Positions 42,000 through 52,800 of a DNA stretch of 64,000 nt are shown one piece after another. This stretch comes from Takakia lepidozioides. Lineage: Eukaryota > Streptophyta > Takakiopsida > Takakiales > Takakiaceae. Position numbers and translations under genes: made by a program. Position 1 is the stretch's first letter. Every line of letters starts with the position of its first letter. The stretch is from contig CM060732.1 in assembly GCA_030704615.1 (NCBI GenBank), forward strand, positions 2,046,001-2,110,000. Reading direction: 5' to 3'. Under the pieces are notes generated by a model. It was not told the origin of the DNA. It saw nothing but the letters and a program-made list of their open reading frames with translations, and ran no database searches.

Positions 42000-43310
42000 A
42001 TTCCCAGTAGAGAGGGAGAGAGGGAGAGATGAGGGAAAATAAATAAATAAAAAGGTTGGGGGGGGGGGGGGGGGGGGGGGGGTGGGATGACTGAGCAGCT
42101 GCCTCCTTCTTTTTTAATTTTTTTTCCCCTCCTCACTCCCTCTTTCTCCCTCTCTGCCTCTCTCTCCACATCTTCATGGACAAAGGGAGAGATGAAGGAA
42201 AAGAGGGAGAGAGGGAGAGATGAGGGAAAGAAAAGAAAAAAAGGTGGGGGGCGACTGAGCAGCAGCAGCTGCTGCCTCACCTTTTTTTTTTTTCTTTCCC
42301 TCATCACTCCCTCTCTCTCCACATCCTGATGGGACAGAGGGAGAGATGCGGGAAAAGAGGGAGAGAGAGGGACAGAAGGAGAGAGGGACTGTTGAGGGGA
42401 AAAAAACAAAAACAAAAGGTGGGGCGGTGGGGGAGTGACTAAGTAGCAGCAACAGCTGCTCAGTCACTCTCCCCCCCCCCCCCACATTTTTTTTTTTTTT
42501 TTTCCCCCCCCTCAACAGTCCCCCTCTCTCCCTCTCTCTCCACATCTTCATGGGACAGCTGCTGCTCAGTCACTCCCGCCCCCCCCCCCCCCACTTTTGT
42601 TTGTTTGTTTTTTTTTCCCTCATCACTCCCTCTCTCTCCCTCTCTCCCTCTCTCTCCACATCGTGATGGGACAGAAGGAGAGAGAGGGACAGAGGGACAA
42701 AGGCAGCGAGGGAGAGAGGGAGAGAGAGGGACTGTTGAGGGGGGGGGGGAAAAAAATAAAAAAATGTGGGGGGGCAAGTGCTCCAGTCACTTCCCCACCC
42801 CCCCACCGTCCCCCCCCCCCCCCCCCTCAACAGTCCCTCTCTCTCCACATCCTGATGGGACAGAGGGATACAGAGGGACAGAGGGAGAGAGAATGAGAGA
42901 GGGAGAGAGTGGGAGAGATGAGGGAAGAAAAATAAAAAAGAAGGTTGGGGGGGGAGTGACTCAGCAGCAGCTGCTGCTCAGTCACTTCCCCCCCCCCCCC
43001 CCCCCACCTTTTCGTTTTTTGTTTTTGGAATGGTGGGGGGTGCTGAGAGTAGCTTGCTGCTGCTGGTCTTAGCCCCCCCCAACCTTTCATTTTTTGGTTT
43101 TGGCAATGGTGGGGGGCGCTGAGAGCTGCAGCAACAAGTACTTGTTGTTGCTGCTCTCAGTCCCCCCCCCCCCCACCTTTTTTTTTTTTTTGCTTTTTGG
43201 AATGGTGGGGAGCTGACAGCACCAGCAAGTGCTGGTGCTCTCAGCACCCACCCCCCCCCCCCCCCTCTTTTCTTTTTTTGCTTTTCAGCAGAGAGAGAAA
43301 GGGGGAGATG
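42000..43310. repeat. Array of palindromes between homopolymer runs
   Basis: About seven modules of 100-250 bases combine a purine tract (GGGACAGAGGGAGAGATGA), a run of A or T, a run of G or C (up to 24 G near 42059-42082), and a GCAGC-based palindrome. The clearest palindromes are GACTCAGCAGCAGCTGCTGC (about 42958), CAACAAGTACTTGTTG (about 43132) and CACCAGCAAGTGCTGGTG (about 43219). Alternate modules are inverted relative to one another. Open frames here are low-complexity artefacts. The stretch lies directly at the inner end of the right arm of the giant inverted repeat. Confidence 0.8.
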
Positions 43311-43432
43311 GAGAAGGACATAAAGATAGAGGGAGAGGGAGAGAGGGGAAGGGGGAGGGTCTGGCCTTGTTTGTTTTTGGCATGTGAAATCACACGGTAG
43401 TAGTGTTGTGGGCGCAGGGATAAGCTAGTAGT

Positions 43433-44209
43433 ATGGCGAAGGACAAGGAGAAGGGGCCGCCAAAGAACAAGGAGAAGGTGCCAGCGAAGGAGAAGGCGCC
43501 GCCGAAGGAGCAGAAATTGCCTGCCGCTAAGGTAGGGAAGCCTGACAATGCTTCCGTCATTGACGGCCGTGTGACACAGTCCACTTGGTCCAAACTCACC
43601 AGCTCTATAGGCGGCTATGTGAGAGGACCAAGCCGTAAGGCCATCGAGGCCTCCACGCCCTCGAAAGAGGCTGGGGATGAGCCTAAACTTGAGGGTGGTG
43701 CACCCAATGTTCAGGCTAGGACGCCACCGCACGGGCTGATGGAGGGCCCTGACTTTTACGCGGGGAAGCGCATTCTCAGATCTGGCGCCAGGTATGGGCA
43801 ACTTGATCTTAGCCCCACCGCCAATGCCTTTTCCCCTTCTTCTACAGCCAAGAAGGCTTATAAGGGGGGGGCTCAGAAGGGGGTGTATTCCTCCTCACCT
43901 TGGGAGAAGAGGGAGGCTTCAAAGGAGGCTGCAATGAGGTGGAAGGAGGAGGAAAGGAAGAGGGAGGAAGACAAGAAGAGGGAAGAGGGAGATAAGGGGG
44001 CACGGGAAAGGGAGGGGGAAGAGGAGAGGGTGACACTGGCTTTGGAGGGCCCCTTGCGAAGTCCGTCGCCTGAACGGGCAATGAAGAAGACCCTGGACTT
44101 TGGGGCGCCGCCTCTGAGCCTATTGGGTGCATGGGATAGGCTTCCACCCTTATTCCAAGAGGGCATTATGGGGGGTGCACCACAAGCGGGGACCGAGGGC
44201 AACATATAG
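43433..44209 (+). CDS. Gene A: 258-codon Lys/Glu-rich ORF (right arm)
   Basis: The ORF starts MAKDKEKGPPKNKEKVPAKE and ends GAPQAGTEGNI. Residues 1-30 are Lys/Pro/Glu-rich. Residues 30-60 carry KVGKPDNASVIDGRVTQSTW, a protein-like block. Residues about 160-200 form a strongly charged helix (MRWKEEERKREEDKKREEGD) likely to be a coiled coil or nucleic-acid-contacting segment. The end has FGAPPLSLLGAWDRLPPLFQ. No known domain is recognised. The stop TAG lies two bases before the ATG region of gene B, with no room for a separate promoter, so the two may be one transcript. A TAG read-through or a splice (the G of TAG is followed by GT) could instead join them. Together they resemble an accessory gene of a CACTA element. 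Confidence 0.55.
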   Translation: MAKDKEKGPPKNKEKVPAKEKAPPKEQKLPAAKVGKPDNASVIDGRVTQSTWSKLTSSIGGYVRGPSRKAIEASTPSKEAGDEPKLEGGAPNVQARTPPHGLMEGPDFYAGKRILRSGARYGQLDLSPTANAFSPSSTAKKAYKGGAQKGVYSSSPWEKREASKEAAMRWKEEERKREEDKKREEGDKGAREREGEEERVTLALEGPLRSPSPERAMKKTLDFGAPPLSLLGAWDRLPPLFQEGIMGGAPQAGTEGNI

Positions 44210-44683
44210 GTCATGGACGCAAAGGTGAGCCTCTTTCCTTCACCTTTTTGTCTTTCCTTTGCCTTTCATTTTGTTTATGGTTTGTTTCTAATTTTGTGGG
44301 TTTTGTGTTCAGGAGCTTGGTGCCTTCGTGGCTAAGATTGTGGTAGGCAGTGGGATTGCCACCGACAAAGCAGGGACAGTGGTGGTGCCTACCCGTGGGG
44401 ATGGTAAGAGGAAGAGGAAAAGACGTCGTGTCCTCGAGGTTCCCCTAATCATCAAGGAGGGTAGGGAAGTAGTGGAGGGGAAGGGGAAAGGACAGGCCCA
44501 GGAGAGGGAGCGTAAGAGAAAGAGGCGTAGAAGGAGAGAGGGGCAGCCGGGGGAGGGTACTAGTGGGGGAACAAAAGACAAGGGGGAGCTAGTTCAGATG
44601 AGCGTGCAGCCGGTGGAGGGCATTAGCGGGGCAACAAAAGACAAGGGAGAGGTAGTTCAGAAGAGCGTGGACGAGGTAAAGAC

Positions 44684-45499
44684 CAGTGTTGGACGGGTAC
44701 CATGTTTTGAGCCCTCTTCCGGTCCCGGTTATGGCCTACTCCTTGAAAAAAATGGATGGCCGGGGCAGGGTATATCAATAGGTTTGAAAAACATCTCAAT
44801 TACAGGTTCTCATTAAACACATGAATTTTTTCTTGTCCGGTTCTCAATCTACCGGTTATGCCATCTTAAAAATTGCCGGTTCCATGGTACCGGTTATGGG
44901 ATTCATCCATTTTTACATTTTTACTTTCTCTAGCATTTTTGTGTGTGTGTGAAAAAGTACACAAGAGGGTTGCGGCCTGGTGGTAAGCCACTCGTGAATT
45001 GGCCTGTGGGTCTCGGGTTCAAACGTTCAACCCCTATCATCTATCTCTCTGCCTTCAGGCTGCCCATGTAATACACTAAGTTTATAACTATTGTTTAGCC
45101 AAATGCCCAACTAATTAATTTCCTATTTACTTGGACATCCTCAATGTTGTGCACCTAATCTTCCCAACCATTGTAAACGTATAGTTACTAGTAAGACATA
45201 ACCAGGATCTGTCCAGCAATAATCTTAACTACCATCACCCTACCATCACCAACCCCTATACCTATATTATCTAGAACCGCCTTTATGCCATCCCCATTTG
45301 CTCCGGATCCTGCTCCGGGTATAACACCCTTACAATCACAATGCCGGTTCTCTAGCCGGTTAGGAAGCTGGATGTCTTTAGCCGGTTCCCTTCCATAGCC
45401 GGTTCCTCCGGGGGCTGCACTTTCCAGGTATGCATATGTGCATAACCGGCAAATAACCGCCGGGTATGCATGTCTAGATGCCATACCCGGCCAACACTG
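44684..45499. mobile_element. hAT-like non-autonomous element (right arm), 816 bp
   Basis: Left end CAGTGTTGGACGGGTACC; right end, read inward, CAGTGTTGGCCGGGTATGG. Flanking 8-mers are GTAAAGAC (44676-44683) and GTAAATAC (45500-45507), differing at one position. AACCGG/CCGGTT motifs are clustered at 44730-44900 and 45340-45490. Same insertion as 7453-8272. Confidence 0.85.
44966..45034 (+). other. tRNA-derived SINE head inside the hAT element (right arm)
   Basis: Plus-strand counterpart of 7917-7984: GGTTGCGGCCTGGTGGTAAG, then GTCTCGGGTTCAAACGTTC. A GT microsatellite immediately precedes it. Box A and box B order and spacing support a tRNA origin. Confidence 0.5.
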
Positions 45500-46739
45500 G
45501 TAAATACCTCGGGTCCCCGCAACCTTGATTTGCCAAAGATGAAGGTGCCCCCCTTAGAGACCAATAAGGTCGGTGACCCCATTGGTGAGTATTGGGAGGC
45601 CATGAAAAAAGTAGCATTTGACTTGGCGGCGAGGTGGTTCCCTTGGCATATTGATTGGCCACGCCAATCACATCGCCATAGGCGAGCATTCGTGCAAGCA
45701 CTTGAGGGAAATTTCCGGGTGAGTGGAATGAGGGGAAGCTCTTGGAGCTGGTGGGAAAGAACCTCAAGGACAAGAGGTACCGTGCACGACAAACCATTCG
45801 CAAGGCACTAAAGGCGGGGGTCGAACCAACGACCATGCCACATGGAATAACCAAGGTAAGACGCACTTCACTTGTCATTGGCGTCTTTGAATGCATGTTC
45901 ATTGCGGTATGGAGTTCATTAACATTTATAGTGTCTTTGTTGGGGCTGGACAGGAATCTTGGGAGGCTCTCATCGCAGGGGAGAGGGAAGAGCTGAAATC
46001 GGAGATCTTCGCAAGGGGACGGGCGGCAACTGCAGCCTGCCTCGAGAAGTGTGCTGAATCAACACACAAGTGGGGCCCCGGCGGAAGCAAGAGTTTTGTC
46101 ACCCGATTCGTAAGTGTTCTTTCTCTTGTCATACCCATTCTTCTTTTTTAGCTTCTCCCTTCCATTATGAATTCTGACCTGTCATTGCATTTGTATGTCA
46201 CGTGCAGAAAAAGAAGTTTCAAAGGCCTCCCTCCGCACAACTTTTGCAAGACTCAGGGGTGGAAGGCCCTTGTAGCCTCAATGGCCAAGACGCCACAATT
46301 GACGGAGGATAGTGCATCTGTAGGGGTGGGGATGGGTAGTTCAGTGGCTCGGCCGGATGGGGGAGAGCTGGTAGTAGGGGGTGGTTCGAGGATGATGTAA
46401 TCTCGGACTCGGCCTCATCCTCCAAATTGGAGGCCCAGCATAGCTTGCATTCCTCAGACGAATACACCTATGACTCACGTGATGAGGAGTGAGGGATGGT
46501 TCCCAGTTAGTGACATGTATAGGTAATACTCGCTTTATGTATATATTTTTTCAGTTGCCATTTCGATCCTCATTCTAACCTTAATGGACATCTGGATTTG
46601 GTGTGTCGACCTATAGATTAGAATGCATGCAATTCTTGCAAGCATGAGGCACACCCCAACCCCCAAGAAAACCCCACACCCTCCCCCCCCAAACGAAAAA
46701 AAAACCCCAAAACCCCACCCCAAATACCAGCTGGCTACC

Positions 46740-47680
46740 CTCCCACCCAGCGACGCTCTTGCGATTCCCAGCAGTCGCAACAGAACCACGCCAACATCGA
46801 GCTAGCGACGTCGCCCAGGGGCTGCGACGTTGTTGCGACTCCAGGGAGTCGCATAAGAACGTGCCCTCCCATGGAGCTAGCAACTGCCCCCGAGGGCTGC
46901 GACGTCCGTGCGATTCCCGGGCGTCGCCAGAGAACCTCCCTACCCATGGGGGTCTAGCGACGCCCCCAGATGGCAGCAACGTCCCCAGATGGCAGCGACG
47001 TCATGGCGATTCCGGGCGTCGCCAGTCCCCTAGGCAGAATAGACCCCATCTGCGATGTCCAGGCATCGCAGAGCGGGGGCTTTAATGTCCCATCACTATA
47101 GCAAATGGGGGGGGGGGGGGGGGGGGGGGTTTGCGACACCAGCCGCGCCCCCACGCCCCGCGCGGTGCCGAGCGTGCGACGCCAATCCTGCGGAGCGTGT
47201 TTGCGACGCCGGGCCGTCGCAGCCAAACCCGCGGGTCGCCACCTGGCGGCGACGCTTGGCTGTCGCACAGGCGGATAAAGGGTTGCAGGCAGCCCTTCCG
47301 TGCGACGCCCGAGCGTTGTCCCCAGCAAAGGGGAGAAGGCAGCCCTTTCTGGCAACGGCCGGTCGTCGATGCTGAAAAAAAAAACAGCCATTTCTTGCCC
47401 TTTCTTTCATCAGAGCCCTTTTGTGCGACGCCCGGCCGTTGCATGGTGGCATGAAGGGCAAAAGGCCCCTCCGACGGCCGGGCGTCGCAAACAGCCCGGC
47501 TGCCCTATTCTTTCAAAACAAAAAAACATGTCACATTTTGCGACGGCTGGCCGTCACTGATTGCGACCCCCGGCCTCATAAATCCATTATTTCAAAACAA
47601 AAAAATAGGTTGCAGTTGGCGACGGTTGGCTGTCGCCGTTTGTGACCCCCAGCCTCATAAATCCAAAAAAACGCATCGCA
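46740..47680. repeat. GCGAC..GTCGC palindrome array (right arm)
   Basis: Counterpart of 5270-6200, with palindromes near 46745, 46805, 46830, 46895, 46990, 47010, 47200, 47250, 47420, 47475, 47540 and 47620. A G run lies at 47107-47130. It follows the 3' end of gene B by about 250 bases. Confidence 0.85.
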
Positions 47681-48228
47681 GGCAGCAACTGCAGGGCTTT
47701 CTAGGTTTAGGTTTAGGGCCTTTGGGGGTTCTTAGTTTTTTTTTTTTTCATATGGTACTGGGGTAGGGTGTTTGTTTTTCTTTATGGTTTAGCTTGTTGT
47801 TGTGGACCTTCTTATAGATTGTGACATTCATTTTGATAATTCTCTTGATACCACATCTGTATGTGTTGCTCCAACATATTCATTGCCTCTGCCTTCTTTC
47901 TTGAAAGACTACCAGCCACAGCCCTGCATCATCATGTAGTCCCCTGGCACTAGTATCTGGCCCCCATGACACAACCCCAGAGAAAACAAATGACATGTTC
48001 ATTTCGAGAATTATCAATAATAATCTTGTTTCGATACCCTTACAAAGGTATCATGTTGCAATTGGGCTGTGTGTTCGATAGAGAGTTTAATATATCAACT
48101 CTTAGACGTTGATACTCTTACAGTGGTATCATGTTTGGTATATGTACATAGCCATATATTGGCACTATAAGGGCTTGGCAGTATGAAATTGGTTAGTGTC
48201 TCAAGGTGCAGATGAAACATGCAAACAT

Positions 48229-48800
48229 ATTTAGATTGTAAGCAACACCCACCAGTCAAACTCATCCTCAGAAGAGATTGATACACAAAAATTTCTCAGG
48301 GTCGTTGGTGCGCAGGCTTTTGTCAAGGGCTTGATATCATCATCGGTCAACTCAAAGTCAAAGACATGAAGGTTCTACTTCAATCTCTCCAATTTGTCTG
48401 ACTTAGGAATGACAATTGTCTTGTGCTCAATGCCCCAGTGCATCGCAATTTGTGCCGGTGTCTTGTTGTACTTTCTTGGCAATCCATGTAGTGTGTTTAT
48501 AGTGTGTGTGAGAGAGAGAGGGAAGCGAGAGATCACGCCTTACATAGAGTAGTGAATCACAACTGAAGTCAATAATTCATAAGGAGCACTTAGGGAAGAT
48601 GCAAACCTGGAGAACAGCGTCATCAAGACACGAAACGGTGCCAACAAATTCCGTGTTATCAACCCCACCACCCAATGGCGTGTGGGCAGTGACAGCAATC
48701 CCATGCTTCTGGTAGAAATTCACCAATGATTCACGCTGGAAGTAAGAATAGGTTTCAATGCTAGCTTAATCTTTGAATATGCAAGGCAGTCCCAGGTCAA
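48229..48800 (-). pseudogene. Aldo-keto reductase C-terminal pseudogene (right arm)
   Basis: Minus-strand counterpart of 4126-4720 and the better preserved of the two. The block at about 48740-48610 reads QRESLVNFYQKHGIAVTAHT and then GVDNTEFVGTVSCLDDAVLQ without the extra bases of the left arm, ending at a GT. The next block (about 48480-48240) has PAQIAMHWGIEHKTIVIPKS, then a TAG codon where the family has Glu, then NLHVFDFELTDDDIKPLTK. The frameshift before PAQIA and the TAG are common to both arms, so the gene was dead before the duplication. Only the last third of an aldo-keto reductase barrel is present. Confidence 0.8.
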
Positions 48801-49860
48801 AAAGATGTCGTAATTTCTGCCAAACACATGCTGATTAGAAAGGAGAGAGCCCATCCTTGCTCTCCTGGCTTGCTGGTCTACAATTTCAATCAAATGTCAA
48901 TACATAGAAGATAAAGGTATAGAAAACTGCAGAGATGAGGATAAAATAGTACAAGAAGGAAACCAGACCGGGAGAAAAGAGAGGAAGTGCAAGGATTCCC
49001 GAAGCTCAGTCCCAAACATTACATCCAGAACATAATCAAAACAAGACCTTGTCAATTCCTGAAGTTCGCATAGCAATGGACTTACAATTGCATCTGTCTC
49101 GCCAACAATATGTCGCTCCGTCATATCTCCTCGATGCAAGACCAGCAAGTACAAATCTGCATTGTGGGTTGAAATCTCACCTAAGGTTAAGTTGGCAAAA
49201 TGAAAAGGGTGGAAATAGATGGAAATACATAACATAATTTTGGATGGGTATTAGGGACAACTTAACACACCAAATTACCGTTATTATGGTTATTTTGAAG
49301 ATGTTAGAAGGGGAATGGAGCCCATTATTGAAAGCCCATTAATATGCTAATAAGCCTGTTAAGAACCTAAAAAGATAACCACTATGAAGCCCATTATTGA
49401 AAGTGAACAAACGGAACACGCGCTAGAAGTTTAGGAGATCGCGCCATAATGACAGCAACCAAAATTGAATCGAAATCACTTCATCGATGATACCATTGTT
49501 TCTCCAAGGAAGTCAGCAACTCACTTCCTGGCGATGGAAGCATAAGGAAGGAGACTTCTCTCGTGTTCTTTTCAGCGAGTGAAGCCAAGTGATAATTCTT
49601 GGTCCATATCTGTTGCACACACACCAACAAAGGCATTTCAGGGAAGGTGTCTCACTAGCATAACTCGCCCTGAACTCATCGACAGCCATACTACCCACCC
49701 TGGCTTTCACTTCACGCTGCAACTACAAAAGTAAGTCTCCCGGGGACCTCTGTGCTTCTCTGCGAATTTACCACTTCCCTCTGCTCCCCCCTTCAACTCA
49801 TCATGATGTCAATTGCATCCCCTCTCTCTTCTCCCATACCATAACCTCTCTCAATTTTCT

Positions 49861-52800
49861 ATGTCAACGAGAGGGGAAAGAAGGAAAGAGAAAGCAGAAG
49901 TTTGTTGCGACCACAGGAGTGCGTCACAATGTAACCCCCAGTCTAAGAAACCCAAACATTGCTTGGCGATGGAGTGCCTCATGCAGGTAAAATGCTAGTC
50001 AATTTATTCCTTGTAACTGAAGCCCACTGCCAGGGAATTTCTCTACACTATCGTTTCTTATATATCATAGTTACAGTATCTTCATTCAGACTGCCGGCGC
50101 TCTCTGAAAAATGACAAGCATTTATGCTCACATGTATAGCGTATCTCTAAAGTGGCCATATTGTATACCTCAAGTAGGCCAATCCGGGTGTTTTTTTCAG
50201 AAGTTTAGAGCTCAAGTAGGTTACTGAAGAATTAAGCCAGCACACAATGGAAGACTGCTAACCGTGTGACACTTGAGCATTGGTGACAAAACCCTGCCAA
50301 TTCCTCACAACGTGTAGGGAATTCCAAAAATTCCCATTGTTTAATGGATCTCAACTCACAAATGCACCAACCTCTATAGGTATACCAAAGAGGATCACTA
50401 CTACATAATGACGATACCTCTACTAGCATATATAGCTAAGTTTCTTTGTAAATCAAGCGTTATACGTCTATTGGTATACTAATCAGGGCTACTACCTCAT
50501 GACAATACCTCCACATAAATATACACTGATTTAGCAAAATTTATTTGTAAATCAAACGCTATACCTCTATAGGTATACCAAACAGGGAAACTACCTCATG
50601 ACGATACTTCTACCTACATATAGACTAATTTTGACTTAGTTTCTTTGGAATGCAACAGATCTCAATGGATCTCAATTCTTACTTTTTTGGCAGGTTCACA
50701 AATGCGTGCACGATATAGAAATGTCCAAACAAGATGAAGACTGGACGCACCACTTACAGGATATTGACCCTAGTTGTGCATCACAAAACAATGAGGATTC
50801 TTTAGTACAAAACTTGCCACAAATCCCGTGTCGAGTAAGTGCATTTGTAGGGCATATTCGACAGCAAGGTGAGCGTTTGGCATATCCACCCAGATTTGGA
50901 TCTTCTTCAAGATCAAATATACCAGCACCACCCCAAGGCCAAGGTCACGACGTCCAAGGTATGGCAAATGTACCAAGTCTTTGTGGACCTACTGAAATTG
51001 GCACTGTCAATGACTTGAATGTTTCTGTTCCTCGAAACATTTGCGAGTCGAGAACACAACGAAGAAGACAGCCTCAAGCATCTTCTAATGTGCCTCCCAA
51101 AGATATTCAACGGCGCATCCATATGCTTCCAAGGTCAACAGAGTGGTCAACCTATCGTGAGGCTTTAACGCCATTGATTTCCAACTGGGTTCCAGACAAC
51201 CCAGTTGTTTTGGTCTCTCTCAAAGCAAACCTTCAGTGGGGTGGGCAAATCTATCCCGAGCCATTCTGTCTTGGAACAGTGGAGTTTCAGATTGCTGCCC
51301 ATTTTGCACAACTTGAGCCTCATCGTCAAACACCTACACCACGTGTGACAGGGTGTTTTTTCAAACAGACCAGGAGAGCAACAGGCAAATATTTTCTCGA
51401 GCCATTGATTCGAAAACGTGGGGCTCTATGGGGCCGATTGCCAGCAACAACATTTGTTGTTTACATCCCTGATAGCAGCGAGGTTTCATATGTTCCTGAT
51501 GTAAGCACAGTCCCAAGTGATGGAATTGTTGCTTATCAACAATTCCTAAGAAATCCACCTAAGAAGAGGGATAGAAGGTGTAGGGAGGTTGACAATGAAA
51601 GAAGGTCCAATGCCCATGGATGGCGATGTGGTAGTGCACAAATCAGACCTATGGAGATTGAAGATTCTCAATCTCTGTCCTCATCAAACGATGGTGAACC
51701 TTTTCATATGGCCCCATCACAAGTTCAAGATGTTCATGTCACCCAAGTGCCCCAAGATGTTCGAAGGGTCCAAAGGCCTTATGGTATGACAACATCTCAC
51801 ATTGAAGCTGATAGTACGTCACAAGTACCAAAGCGTGTCAGAGGTTCAAATGGGGTAAGGCCTTCTACGACCCTGCACACCACAGGATTAAACAGTGATG
51901 TGTCTTCGTTTGGATTGATGGAACAATCAAGTGGCAATATTCCGACTAGCAGCCTTGGAGATTCTGATTCAGATTTTATGAGTGAGCCGCCTCGAGGTGG
52001 ATGTAGGAACGTGCAACGGGGGAATGTCCAAGGTCACTACAATCTGGCATTACCTGCACCGCCAATCACAACAACGCATGTTGGTATGTCCTCCTCATCT
52101 AGTATGATTGTTAATGAGATGGACATAATCTCCTCAACACCCACTCATTGTACATGGGCAACTGAAGATGAAGTTCTCAACAAGATGGCAGAGACATGGA
52201 TCAAACATCAAGAGGCATACTTCAAGGCATTGGGGGAACGTGATGTTAAATCTGCATATGAAGCACTCGATGTCCACAAGGATGAACAGGGATCCCAAGC
52301 TTTTTGGTCAGCTTTTGACATGTTTAAAGTTGAGCTCCATACAGATTCTTTCAATGATGAAGTGTTGAGACGTATTGGTAACGAGCTCTTTAAAAGAAAA
52401 GAGCTTCGTAGGGGTTCCACTACATCTGAGGCTAATCTCAGTAGGGTTACTATGCACCCTTCCATGAGCATGTATAATCCTGGCGATATTCGAATTCAGT
52501 TTGAGCTCATGGCGCGACCTTTTTGGAAAGATTGGGATGCATGGGATCTAGCTATCTCTAAGTCCTCGAATGTTGGTCTATGTATCCCAACAGCAGAAGA
52601 GATTCTACAACACTACAACATCAATGGAGGTTCTCTAGGTGATGAAGATCACACCTTCAGTCAAAGAATCCATGAGACATTGAAGTTATGTGCTTTTACC
52701 AAATTTTCAAGGGCCCACCTTGAGCTTATGTGTTGCTCAGACAAAATTGAGACTCACCAAGATGAGGCGACACTTTTGCAATCAAGAGAGAAGGTTGATG

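Larger units (their letters stand above)
44213..46490 (+). pseudogene. Gene B: CACTA-type Transposase_24-like protein, split by a hAT element (right arm)
   Basis: Exon 1 is 44213-44224 (MDAK) with intron 44225-44312 (GTGAGC..TTCAG). Exon 2 starts ELGAFVAKIVVGSGIATDKA and continues with a Lys/Arg-rich stretch (KRKRKRRR, a probable nuclear signal) to the hAT insertion at 44684. Coding resumes at about 45508 with DLPKMKVPPLETNKVGDPIG, WPRQSHRHRRAFVQALEGNF and, in another frame, EWNEGKLLELVGKNLKDKRY and RARQTIRKAL. Then come exons at about 45953-46105 (SWEALIAGEREELKSEI, STHKWGPGGSKSFVTRF) and 46208-46300 (KKKFQRPPSAQLLQDSG). The W..ALEG..KNL..RYRAR..GSKSF pattern is that of the plant Transposase_24 (En/Spm-associated) family. 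The insertion and frame break make it a pseudogene. Confidence 0.7.

Noticed and set aside
42000-43250. Ser/Pro-, Gly- or Lys-rich ORFs
   Set aside because: They are low-complexity translations of CT, GGG and A tracts on both strands, with no protein-like composition.
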